A stretch of 64,000 nucleotides of DNA from NCBI RefSeq assembly GCF_029428875.1, contig NZ_JAJSOO010000001.1, positions 6,544,501 through 6,608,500 on the forward strand, in the 5' to 3' direction. The notes below the pieces were generated by a model. That model saw nothing but the letters and a program-made list of their open reading frames with translations. It had not been told where the DNA came from and made no database searches. Positions 55,699-64,000 of the stretch are shown one piece after another. Position 1 is the first letter of the stretch, and the number at the start of each line of letters is the position of its first letter. This DNA comes from Streptomyces sp. JH34. GTDB lineage: Bacteria; Actinomycetota; Actinomycetes; Streptomycetales; Streptomycetaceae. A program made the translations under genes and the position numbers.

Positions 55699-56817
55699 GT
55701 GCGAGTCGCTCTTACCGGGGCCACCGGCTTCCTGGGGCTGCGCCTTGTTCGCGAACTGCTCGAACAGCAGCCCTCGTTGACAGTCCTCGGGCATGCCGGG
55801 TCCGGCGGTGCGCTGGGGCGGATCACGCGCTTCATGGAGCTGGGCGGAGCGCCCGCCGGGCTGATCGCCGAGCTTCCCACCCGGCTTCGCGTCGTGGAAG
55901 TCGACCTGTGCCGGCCTGAACTGGGACTGCCCTCCGCCGAGTACCGGCGTCTCGCGGACGAGCTGGACGTGATCTGGCACAGCGCGGGAAACATCAATCT
56001 GGACGACGATCTCGGCAGTCTTCGCCGGACCAATGTCGAAGGCACCCGGCACGTCCTGGAGTTGGCCGCCGCCGGGGCCCGTCGGCCGCTCGTCGTCCAC
56101 ATCGGCACCGCCTTCGTGGGCGGTGCGCGACGGGACGGCGTCGTCTACGAGGACGAGCTGGACGACGCCCACGGCTTCGAGAACGGTTACGAGCGGTCCA
56201 AGTACGAAGCAGAGGTCCTGGTGCGCGACTGGTCGAGGCGCCACAGGCGGCCGGTCGTCGTCATGCGGCCGGGCGTCCTGGTCACGGACCTGCCACCGAG
56301 TCCTGAACTCCCCGCGCACCCCCTGCAGTTCCTCTCCCGGATCGTGGAGTCCTCGGCACGTGGCGGCGGGCTCGGCGGCAAGGACGTGCCCGAGTGGCGA
56401 CGTCCGGTCGTGCGGCTGGCGGGCGACCCCCGGGGCCACCTCAACCTGATGCCGGTGGAGCACGCCGCCGCCGTCATGGTCCGGCTGGCGAGCCGGCCAC
56501 CCTCGGGGCTGGCCGACACCTACCACGTCGTCCACGACCACGACGTCGCGACCACGGTCCTCACCGCCCTGGTGGAGCGGATCGCGCCGGTCAAGGTGCG
56601 GCTCGTCGGGAAGCGGCCGGACGACCCGGCCCGGCTGGAGGCAGCCGTGGACCTCTACCCGGGGTTCACGCCCTATCTGAGCCACCGGCGTCGTTTCGAC
56701 GACACCCGCGTGCGCACCCTGCTCGGCCCGTACTCGTCGGGCGTCCGCGTCGACCTCGACTACCTGACGTCCGGGATCACCACGAGCCGGACCGGCTCCA
56801 CCACCGGAGCACGCTGA
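55699..56817 (+). CDS. NAD(P)-dependent reductase/epimerase, thioester-reductase-like
   Basis: 372 residues from a GTG. N-terminal cofactor motif VALTGATGFLGLRLVRELL. IWHSAGNINLDDDLGSLRRT and VHIGTAFVGG, then YERSKYEAEVLVRDW with the catalytic Tyr-x-x-x-Lys, are typical of extended SDRs of the NAD-binding-4 type that reduce acyl thioesters. It is the first gene before pfaD and the synthase on the same strand. It may release or modify the lipid product; the exact reaction is unknown. Confidence 0.75.
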   Translation: MRVALTGATGFLGLRLVRELLEQQPSLTVLGHAGSGGALGRITRFMELGGAPAGLIAELPTRLRVVEVDLCRPELGLPSAEYRRLADELDVIWHSAGNINLDDDLGSLRRTNVEGTRHVLELAAAGARRPLVVHIGTAFVGGARRDGVVYEDELDDAHGFENGYERSKYEAEVLVRDWSRRHRRPVVVMRPGVLVTDLPPSPELPAHPLQFLSRIVESSARGGGLGGKDVPEWRRPVVRLAGDPRGHLNLMPVEHAAAVMVRLASRPPSGLADTYHVVHDHDVATTVLTALVERIAPVKVRLVGKRPDDPARLEAAVDLYPGFTPYLSHRRRFDDTRVRTLLGPYSSGVRVDLDYLTSGITTSRTGSTTGAR

Positions 56818-56886
56818 GCCGCACCGCCGCGCTTCCCCGCACCCCCGACACGCGGTTCGCACCTGCTCCTGATGGGAGACCCACCC

Positions 56887-58467
56887 TTGTCCGTACTGGC
56901 ACGCCCCGACGGGACCGTCACCGCCTCAGCCTTCGCCCCGGAACGGATCGCGGCCAGCGTCCGGCAGATCCGGGACCACGCGCACATCGTCACCGGACCC
57001 ACCGGCCGGGAACTGGGCCTGGTGACGGGGCCCAGGCCCCCGGGCGACGTCGTCGGCACGCTGCCCCCGCTGTATCCGGAGTGGCTGGGAGGACGGACCT
57101 TCTGCGAGGCCCACGGTGTCCGCTTCCCGTACGTCGCAGGGGAGATGGCGAACGGCATCGCCACGACCCGCATGGTCGTCGCGATGGCGCGGGCCGAGAT
57201 GCTCGGGTTCTTCGGCGCCGGCGGACTCGGTCTCACCGAGGTCGAGACCGCGGTGCGTGAACTCGCCGCGGAGCTCGGCGGAATGCCGAACTGGGGTGTG
57301 AACCTGATCCATTCGCCGAACGAGCCCGGTCTGGAGCACCGCGTGGCCCGGCTGCTGCTGCGCCACTCCGTCCCCTGCGTCTCCGCGTCGGCCTACATGG
57401 ACCTCACCCCGGCCGTGGTGCTGTGCTCGGCCGCGGGGCTACGCAGCGACCCCGACGGCCGGATCCTGCGGCGCACGAGGATCTTCGCCAAGGTGTCACG
57501 GCCCGAGGTCGCCGCACGCTTCCTCTCGCCGGCGCCGCCCGGCCTGCTCCGCCCCCTGGTCGAGAGCGGAGAACTCACCGCGGAGGAAGCCGCGCTGGCC
57601 GTCCGGGTACCCGTGGCCGAGGACCTCACGGTGGAGGCCGACAGCGGCGGCCACACCGACAACCGGCCCCTGGCCGCCCTGCTGCCGCGGATCCTCGGCC
57701 TGCGGGAGGAGACCGCCCGGCACTTCGGATACACCCGGGCGGTCAGGATCGGAGCCGCCGGCGGGCTGGGCACTCCGGACGGGGTGGCGGCCGCCTTCGC
57801 TCTCGGCGCGGAGTACGTCGTGACGGGGTCGGTGAACCAGGTCGCCGTGGAAGCCGGCCTCTCGGACGACGCGAAGGCGATGCTGGCCGAAGCCGACATC
57901 GCAGATGTGATCATGGCCCCCTCCGCCGACATGTTCGAGGCGGGCGTCAGGCTCCAGGTCCTGCGCCGGGGAACCCTGTTCGCCCAGCGGGCCGGTCACC
58001 TCTACGAGGCGTACCGGGCCCACCCCTCTCTGGAGGCGTTGCCGACGCAACTGCGCACCAAGCTCGAACGGGACGTGTTCCGGGCCCCGGTCGACGAGGT
58101 GTGGGCGCTGACACGGCGCTTCTGGCAGGAGCGCGACCCTTCGGAGGCGGACCGCGCGGAGCGGGACCCGCGGCACCGCATGGCCCTGGTCTTCCGCTGG
58201 TACCTGGGGAACTCCAGCCGTTGGGCGATCACCGGGGACTCCGCCCGGCGCGGTGACTACCAGATCTGGTGCGGTCCCGCCATGGGCGCCTTCAACCGGT
58301 GGACCGCGGACAGCTTTCTGGCGGACCCCGCCGAGCGCACCGTGGTGCAGATCGCGCTCAACCTGCTCGAAGGCGCCGCCGTGGCCACCCGCGCGCACCA
58401 GCTCCGCACCTACGGCGTGCCGGTGCCGCCCTCGGCGTCCGCCTTCACCCCGTGCCGCCTCGCCTGA
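56887..58467 (+). CDS. pfaD: PfaD-type enoyl reductase of a polyunsaturated fatty acid/polyketide synthase
   Basis: 526 residues from a TTG at 56887 that has GGGAGA 7 nt upstream; ATG 56872 is in frame but lacks a ribosome site. FMN-barrel blocks GEMANGIATTRMVVAMARAE, FFGAGGLGLTEVETAVRELA, NWGVNLIHSPNEPGLEHRVA, GAAGGLGTPDGVAAAFALGA and the C-terminal FRWYLGNSSRWAITGD are characteristic of PfaD. It reduces enoyl intermediates in trans for the large synthase encoded 71 bp downstream. Confidence 0.9.
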   Translation: MSVLARPDGTVTASAFAPERIAASVRQIRDHAHIVTGPTGRELGLVTGPRPPGDVVGTLPPLYPEWLGGRTFCEAHGVRFPYVAGEMANGIATTRMVVAMARAEMLGFFGAGGLGLTEVETAVRELAAELGGMPNWGVNLIHSPNEPGLEHRVARLLLRHSVPCVSASAYMDLTPAVVLCSAAGLRSDPDGRILRRTRIFAKVSRPEVAARFLSPAPPGLLRPLVESGELTAEEAALAVRVPVAEDLTVEADSGGHTDNRPLAALLPRILGLREETARHFGYTRAVRIGAAGGLGTPDGVAAAFALGAEYVVTGSVNQVAVEAGLSDDAKAMLAEADIADVIMAPSADMFEAGVRLQVLRRGTLFAQRAGHLYEAYRAHPSLEALPTQLRTKLERDVFRAPVDEVWALTRRFWQERDPSEADRAERDPRHRMALVFRWYLGNSSRWAITGDSARRGDYQIWCGPAMGAFNRWTADSFLADPAERTVVQIALNLLEGAAVATRAHQLRTYGVPVPPSASAFTPCRLA

Positions 58468-58538
58468 CCGAACTCCGCACGCCCTTCGCCCGACAGCGGA
58501 GGACGCGTCCCGCACCGAACAGCAAGGAAGTGGAGAGC

Positions 58539-61500
58539 ATGTCCGCCTCCCGTCCCCGACAGGTCCCGATCGCCGTGGTCGGTATCGGCGCCCTCATGCC
58601 CGGCGAGCACGGTGCCGACGGCTTCTGGCGCACGGTCGTGAACGGCCGTGACCTGATGACCGAGGTACCCGCCACCCGCTGGCTGGTAGAGGACCACTAC
58701 GACCCCGACCCGACGGCGCCCGACAAGACCTACGCCCGCAGAGGGGCCTTCCTGTCCGGCGTCGGGTTCGACCCGATGGCCTTCGGCATCCTCCCGAACT
58801 CCCTCGCCTCCACCGACACCGTGCAACTCCTCGCGCTCACCGTCGCCGAGCAGGTCCTCACCGACATCGGCGGAGTCGGTGGGACCGACCGCGACCGTGT
58901 CTCCGTGATCCTCGGGGCGGGTGCCACGGAACTGCTGACCCACATGACCGCGCGGATCCAGCGCCCGGTCTGGCTCAAGGCCCTCCGGGAGAACGGGATC
59001 CCCGAGGACGAGGCGCAGGCCGTCTGCGACAGCATCACCGGCCACTACGCCCCGTGGCAGGAGTCGACGTTCCCCGGGATGCTCGGCAACGTCATCGCCG
59101 GCCGGATCGCGAACCGCTTCGACCTGCACGGCACCAACCACGTCACGGACGCGGCATGCGCGAGTTCCTTCGCGGCCCTCTCGACGGCGGTGAGCGAACT
59201 CTCCCTCGGCCGGGCCGACCTGGTCATCGGCGGAGGGGTGGACGCCTCGAACGACGCCGGCACCTTCATGTGCTTCTCCAAGACGCCCGCCCTGTCACCC
59301 AGTGGCGACTGCCGTCCCTTCTCGGACGCGGCCGACGGCACCATGCTCGGCGAGGGCATCGCCATGTACGCGTTGAAGCGGCTCGCCGACGCCGAACGCG
59401 CCGGTGACCGGGTCTACGCCGTCATCCGCGGGATCGGCACCTCGTCGGACGGCAGGAGCGGTGCGATCTACGCGCCGGTGCCCGAAGGGCAGGCGCGCGC
59501 CCTGCGACGCACGTACGAGGACGCCGGCTACGGCCCCGAGACCGTCGGACTGGTCGAGGCGCACGGCACCGGAACCAGGGCGGGGGACGCCGCGGAGTTC
59601 GCGGCGCTGCGGCAGGTGTTCGAGGAGTCCGGCCGGCAGGACGTGCAGTGGTGCGCCCTCGGCTCGGTGAAGTCGCAGATCGGCCACACCAAGGGCGCCG
59701 CCGGAGCCGTCGGCCTCCTCAAGAGCGTCCTCGCCCTGCACCACAAGGTCCTCCCGCCGATGATCAAGGTGGACCGGCCCGACCCCGCGATGGGCATAGA
59801 CGACAGCCCGTTCTACCTGAACACCCTGCCGCGTCCCTGGGTACACCCGCCGGACCGGCCGCGGCGGGCAGCCGTGTCCAGCTTCGGCTTCGGCGGCAGC
59901 AACTTCCACGTCACCCTGGAGGAGTACACGCCCTCCGCCGGGGCCGAGGCACGTTCGGCCTGGCGCACGCGGACCGCCCCCACCGAACTGGTGCTCCTCA
60001 GCGCTCCGTCGGCGGCCACCCTCGTGGAGCGACGCCTCGACACCGACCGCCCGCTGTCCGAGATCGCGCGGCGGAGCCAGCAGGACTTCCGCGCGGACGA
60101 CTCCGTACGCCTCGCGGTCGTCGCGGCACACCACGACGACCTGTCGGACAAGCTGGAGCAGGCATTCGCGTCGATCGGCCGGCAGCCGGACACGAGCTTC
60201 TCCACGCCGACCGGCGTCCACTACGCCACCGGTCCCGCGACGGTCGGCCGGATCGGGTTCCTCTTCCCGGGCCAGGGCGCCCAGTACGTCGGCATGGGCG
60301 CGGACGTGGCGATGCTGTCGCCGGCGGCCCAGGCGGTGTGGGACCGGCTGGGAACCACGGAGTTCGGCCGTCGCGAGCTGCATCGCGTGGTGTTCCCACC
60401 TCCGGCCTTCAGCGACGACGAACGGGCCGGTCAGCAGGCCCTGCTGACCCGGACCGAGTGGGCGCAGCCCGCGCTGGCGGTCCACAGCCTCGCTCTCGTG
60501 GAGGTGCTGCGGGGTCTCGGTCTGCGGCCGGACTGCGTGGCCGGTCACAGCTTCGGCGAACTGGTGGCGCTGCACGCGGCGGGCGCCCTGGAGGCCGATG
60601 CGCTGGTGGGCCTCGCCCGTCGGCGCGGAGAGCTCATGCGCGAGGCGGCGGCGGCGCCCGGGGCCATGCTCGCCGTGGCGGCCGGACGGACCCGGACCGA
60701 GGAGGTGATCGCGGGCTGCGACGCCTCCGACGTCTGGGTGGCCAACCACAACGCTCCCGCCCAGACCGTGGTCTCAGGAGTCTCGGAGGCGGTCGAGGCC
60801 GTCGAGCGGAGACTCGCCGCCGAGGGGATCACCACCCGGCGTCTGGAGGCAGCGACCGCCTTCCACAGCCCGGTCGTCGCCCCCGCGAGCGAACCGCTGC
60901 TCGCCCACCTGCGCGGGATCACCGTCGCCGAGCCCCTCATCGACGTCTACGGGAACGCCGACGCCGCGGTGTACCCGACCGAACCCGAGGAGATCCGCGG
61001 CAGGATCGCCGCCCACCTCGCGTCTCCCGTGCTCTTCAGCGACGGGATCGAGGCGATGTACGCAGCGGGAGTACGGACGTTCGTCGAGGTCGGCCCCGGC
61101 GACACGCTCACCGGACTCGTCACGCAGATCCTCGGTGACCGGGAACACCTCGCCGTCGGCCTGGACCGCAGGGGCCGCAACGGAATCACCTCCCTGCAGG
61201 ACGCGACCGGCCGGCTGGCCGTCCGGGGCGTCCCGCTCGACCACGACCACATGTGGGCGCCCTACGCGCCGCCCGCAGCAGCAGCCGAGGAGCGCAAGCC
61301 CAGGATGACCGTGCAGATCAACGGCAGGAACCAGGGCAGGGTCTACCCGCCCGCCGGAGGAGCCGCGGCACTGCCCCCGCCGAACCCGCCCCGCGCACCC
61401 GAAAGGCCCCCGCCCGCCGCACACATCCCGGCTCCGGCCCCCGCCCCGGCCGCCGTCGGACCCGCGCCCACCACCCGCACCGTTCCGGCCCCCGCTCCCG

Positions 61501-64000
61501 CGGCCTGGGCGCCCGTCGCGACGGGCGCGAACGCCGACTGGCTCACCGTGATCGACAACGCGCAGCGCTACACGGCACAGGCCCACGAGGCCTGCCAGCG
61601 CATGCTGGTCGACAGCCACATGGCGTTCCTGCAGATGACCGGGACGACCTTCGGCGCGATGCTGGGCGCGCAGGCCGGCACGCCCACGGGGGCCCCGGTC
61701 GCGCCGCCCGCCCCGCCCCTCCTTCCCGAGACCACCGCGCCGGCCTTGCCGGCCGCGTACGCCGCCCCTATGCCCCCGGCGCCTCCCGTGGCCGCCGTAC
61801 CCGCCCCGACGCGGGTGACGTACGCCGACCCGGTCGTGCTTCCGGAGGCGACCGCACCGGCGCCGCCTGCGCCCGCCGCGCCTCAGGACATGTCCGTCGA
61901 GGACTTCGAGGAACTGCTGCTGTCCGTGGTGGCGGAGCGGACGGGATACCCGGTCGCGATGCTGAACGTGGACATGGAGCTGGAGTCCGATCTGGGGGTG
62001 GACTCCATCAAGCGGGTGGAGATCCTCTCCGCCATGCGGGAGCGGGTCGGCGGACACGAGGAGGGCCAGGTCGGAGAGCTCCTGAAACTCCGTACGCTGC
62101 GGCAGATCGTCGACGCGTTCACCGCCACGACCGCCGCTCCCGCAGCTCCGGCCGATCCCGCGACCGCTCCCGCCGCCACCGCCGGCGCGGGCGTGTCCGT
62201 CGCGGACGACGCGATCCCCACGCCCCGGCAGGAGCCCGCCCCGTCGGCGGAACCCGGTCGGCTCGCCGTGCGCACGGTCGCCACCCCGGCGCCGGGACTG
62301 ACCCTGGCAGGCCTCGGCGACGAGCCGATCGCCGTGACCGACGACGGCCTCGGAATCGCGGAGAGGGTGGCGGCGCGACTGACCGGCCGCGGCTTCCCGG
62401 CGACCGTCGTCCCCCGCGCCCCCGAGGACGCGCGGGCCGTCGTGCACCTCGGCGGTCTCGGACCGGCCGGTTCGCCCGAGACCGCGATGCGGGTGCAGCG
62501 GGACGTCTTCGTCGCCATGAGGTCGATCGCGCCGCACTTCACCGCCGGGGGCGGGGTGTTCGTCACCGTGCAGGACACCGGCGGCGACTTCGGGCTCCGT
62601 GGCAGCAGGCCGGAACGGGCCTGGCTCGGCGGCATCGCCGCCCTGGCCAGGACCGCTGCCAAGGAGTGGACGGCGGCCACCGTCAAGGCGATCGACTGCG
62701 AGCGCGGGGAACGTGACGCGGACGCCGTCGCCGAGGCCGTCGTCGGGGAACTGCTCGACGGCGGTCCCGCGGCGGAGGTCGGCCTGCGCGCGGACGGCAC
62801 CCGCACCACCCCGGTCGCGACCCTGGCCCCCGCGGTGCCCGGCCCGGCCACGAGCATCTGCCCGGACTCCGTCGTCGTGGCCACCGGCGGAGCCCGCGGG
62901 GTGACCGCTGCGGCGCTCCTCGACCTCGCCAGGGCCCACCGGCCCCGCATCGTGCTCCTGGGCCGCACCGAGCCCACCGAGGACCCCCAGGGCCTGGCGG
63001 CGGCGGCCGACGAGCCCGCGCTCACCCGAGCCCTCGCCGAACGCTCCGACGGGTCCACCCCGGCGGGGATCGGGGCCGAGGCCCGGAGGATCCTCGCGGC
63101 CCGCGAGGTCCGGTCCACGGTCGCCGCCCTCCGGGACGCCGGCTCAGAGGTCCGCTACATCCCGGTGGACGTCCGGGACGGAGCCGCGGTAAGCGCGGCG
63201 CTGGACGAGGTACGCCGCGACTGGGGCCCGGTCACCGGAATCGTGCACGGCGCCGGAGTGCTGGCGGACAAGCTGATCGCCGACAAGACCGACGAACAGT
63301 TCGACCAGGTACTGGCCACCAAGGTCGGAGGCCTGCGCGCACTGCTCACGGCGACCGAAGGCGACCCGCTCGACACGATCGTCCTGTTCTCCTCCGTGGC
63401 CGCGGTGTTCGGGAACATCGGGCAGAGCGACTACGCCGTCGCCAACGAGGTGCTCAACCACGTGGCCTCCGCCGAGCGAGCCCGGCGGCCGGACTGCCTG
63501 GTGCGGTCCATCGCCTGGGGTCCGTGGCACGGCGGAATGGTCACCCCCGCCCTTGCCGCGCACTTCGGCCGGTCCGGTGTGCCGCTCATCCCCGTCGAGC
63601 GGGGCGCCGCGGCCTTCACCGCCGAGCTGAACGCCGAGAACACCGAGAACACCGACACCAGGGTGGTCGTCGCGGCCGGGGGCGACCTCGGCTCCATGTC
63701 GGCCCGCAATGATCCGGCGGCGGCGCAGCTGCACGTCGACGCCTACACCCGCCCGTACCTCGCCGACCACACCGTCGCCGACGTCCCCGTCCTGCCCGTG
63801 GCCGTCGCCCTGGACCGGTTCGCAGGTGCGGCCGCGGCCTGGCGGCCCGACTCCGGCCACCTGGTGCTGACGGACCTGCGCGTCTTCAGCAAGGTCGCCC
63901 TGCCACACCTCGACGGTCCGGGCCATCGGCTCACCCTGAGCGCCCGCCGGGCGGCGACCGGCTCTCCCGCGGACCTGGAAGCCGAACTCGCAGGCGAGGA
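58539..64000 (+). CDS. PUFA-synthase-like polyketide synthase KS-AT-ACP-KR-DH, partial at window edge
   Basis: At least 1820 residues; no stop within the window. KS (about 10-462): Cys207 in DAACASS, His342 in VEAHGTGT, then SQIGHTKGAAG. AT (about 572-876): FPGQGAQYVGMG and Ser671 in GHSFGE. A Pro/Ala linker, a helical segment (about 998-1045), and one ACP with Ser1156 in LGVDSIKRVE. KR (about 1445-1700): VVVATGGARGVTAAALLDL and Tyr1632 in QSDYAVANEV. A hot-dog dehydratase begins at about 1735 with His1744 in YLADHTVADVPVLPVA. The order is that of PfaA, but with a single ACP where marine PfaA has several in tandem. ATG preceded by AAGGAAGTGGAGAG. The product is unknown. Confidence 0.88.
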   Translation, partial: MSASRPRQVPIAVVGIGALMPGEHGADGFWRTVVNGRDLMTEVPATRWLVEDHYDPDPTAPDKTYARRGAFLSGVGFDPMAFGILPNSLASTDTVQLLALTVAEQVLTDIGGVGGTDRDRVSVILGAGATELLTHMTARIQRPVWLKALRENGIPEDEAQAVCDSITGHYAPWQESTFPGMLGNVIAGRIANRFDLHGTNHVTDAACASSFAALSTAVSELSLGRADLVIGGGVDASNDAGTFMCFSKTPALSPSGDCRPFSDAADGTMLGEGIAMYALKRLADAERAGDRVYAVIRGIGTSSDGRSGAIYAPVPEGQARALRRTYEDAGYGPETVGLVEAHGTGTRAGDAAEFAALRQVFEESGRQDVQWCALGSVKSQIGHTKGAAGAVGLLKSVLALHHKVLPPMIKVDRPDPAMGIDDSPFYLNTLPRPWVHPPDRPRRAAVSSFGFGGSNFHVTLEEYTPSAGAEARSAWRTRTAPTELVLLSAPSAATLVERRLDTDRPLSEIARRSQQDFRADDSVRLAVVAAHHDDLSDKLEQAFASIGRQPDTSFSTPTGVHYATGPATVGRIGFLFPGQGAQYVGMGADVAMLSPAAQAVWDRLGTTEFGRRELHRVVFPPPAFSDDERAGQQALLTRTEWAQPALAVHSLALVEVLRGLGLRPDCVAGHSFGELVALHAAGALEADALVGLARRRGELMREAAAAPGAMLAVAAGRTRTEEVIAGCDASDVWVANHNAPAQTVVSGVSEAVEAVERRLAAEGITTRRLEAATAFHSPVVAPASEPLLAHLRGITVAEPLIDVYGNADAAVYPTEPEEIRGRIAAHLASPVLFSDGIEAMYAAGVRTFVEVGPGDTLTGLVTQILGDREHLAVGLDRRGRNGITSLQDATGRLAVRGVPLDHDHMWAPYAPPAAAAEERKPRMTVQINGRNQGRVYPPAGGAAALPPPNPPRAPERPPPAAHIPAPAPAPAAVGPAPTTRTVPAPAPAAWAPVATGANADWLTVIDNAQRYTAQAHEACQRMLVDSHMAFLQMTGTTFGAMLGAQAGTPTGAPVAPPAPPLLPETTAPALPAAYAAPMPPAPPVAAVPAPTRVTYADPVVLPEATAPAPPAPAAPQDMSVEDFEELLLSVVAERTGYPVAMLNVDMELESDLGVDSIKRVEILSAMRERVGGHEEGQVGELLKLRTLRQIVDAFTATTAAPAAPADPATAPAATAGAGVSVADDAIPTPRQEPAPSAEPGRLAVRTVATPAPGLTLAGLGDEPIAVTDDGLGIAERVAARLTGRGFPATVVPRAPEDARAVVHLGGLGPAGSPETAMRVQRDVFVAMRSIAPHFTAGGGVFVTVQDTGGDFGLRGSRPERAWLGGIAALARTAAKEWTAATVKAIDCERGERDADAVAEAVVGELLDGGPAAEVGLRADGTRTTPVATLAPAVPGPATSICPDSVVVATGGARGVTAAALLDLARAHRPRIVLLGRTEPTEDPQGLAAAADEPALTRALAERSDGSTPAGIGAEARRILAAREVRSTVAALRDAGSEVRYIPVDVRDGAAVSAALDEVRRDWGPVTGIVHGAGVLADKLIADKTDEQFDQVLATKVGGLRALLTATEGDPLDTIVLFSSVAAVFGNIGQSDYAVANEVLNHVASAERARRPDCLVRSIAWGPWHGGMVTPALAAHFGRSGVPLIPVERGAAAFTAELNAENTENTDTRVVVAAGGDLGSMSARNDPAAAQLHVDAYTRPYLADHTVADVPVLPVAVALDRFAGAAAAWRPDSGHLVLTDLRVFSKVALPHLDGPGHRLTLSARRAATGSPADLEAELAGE

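Noticed and set aside
60774..62939. 721-codon minus-strand open frame
   Set aside because: Opposite-strand shadow of the polyketide synthase, which has all catalytic motifs in the plus frame.

Overview
The window is about 71% G+C, uses almost only codons ending in G or C, and starts many genes at GTG or TTG. It carries a spore-associated SapA-like protein, a 2-methylisoborneol pair, ectABCD, an SLT lysozyme-like protein behind a probable c-di-AMP riboswitch, and many ATGA/GTGA start-stop overlaps. Together these point to a Streptomyces chromosome, probably an accessory or arm-like region. I saw no rRNA, tRNA, CRISPR array, insertion sequence or integrase.

Layout. (1) 1-5.4 kb is a conflict or defence patch on the minus strand. 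A HTH/TPR regulator, a TIR-domain protein and a P-loop protein (cut by the window edge) form a tight operon. Downstream lie a small ORF, a 5'-truncated NACHT-type remnant and a 3'-truncated methyltransferase that stops against a sapA-like gene. (2) 5.4-12.8 kb holds a SapA-like secreted protein, DUF4246 and DUF6461 proteins, a possible M20 peptidase tail, a protein with the short motif seen in contractile-injection-system-linked proteins, a LURP-one-like protein and a HEAT-repeat protein. (3) 13-24.1 kb is a glycan-use locus: a secreted GH59-like glycosidase, a DeoR/LacI-type regulator, a 2-hydroxyacid dehydrogenase, a sugar ABC importer, a DUF624 membrane protein and a heparinase II/III-like gene broken by a C7 tract. 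(4) 24.4-32.9 kb has a Ser/Thr kinase with a PQQ-like sensor, a SpoIIE-type phosphatase, a tandem TetR protein, a latex-clearing protein and an acyl-CoA oxidase. (5) 32.9-36.7 kb encodes geranyl-diphosphate methyltransferase, 2-methylisoborneol synthase and a family 2B encapsulin shell, a terpene nanocompartment operon. (6) 37.8-41.2 kb is ectABCD, ended by a strong hairpin.

(7) 41.4-47.1 kb is a DUF1684 gene plus a complete five-gene oligopeptide/nickel-type ABC transporter. (8) 47.2-48.1 kb is the riboswitch-preceded SLT gene, which appears to start at AUC. (9) 48.2-55.4 kb is a De Ley-Doudoroff D-galactose/D-galactonate set: SDR dehydrogenase, DgoD, DgoA, PfkB kinase, GntR/FadR regulator and a cytoplasmic GH35 beta-galactosidase. 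A shared AT-rich operator-like motif lies before each of its three transcription units. (10) From 55.7 kb to the edge is the start of a polyunsaturated-fatty-acid-synthase-like cluster: a NAD-binding reductase, PfaD-type enoyl reductase and a giant KS-AT-ACP-KR-DH polyketide synthase that runs off the end.

Most functional calls rest on motifs and family resemblance read by eye. No database search was run.
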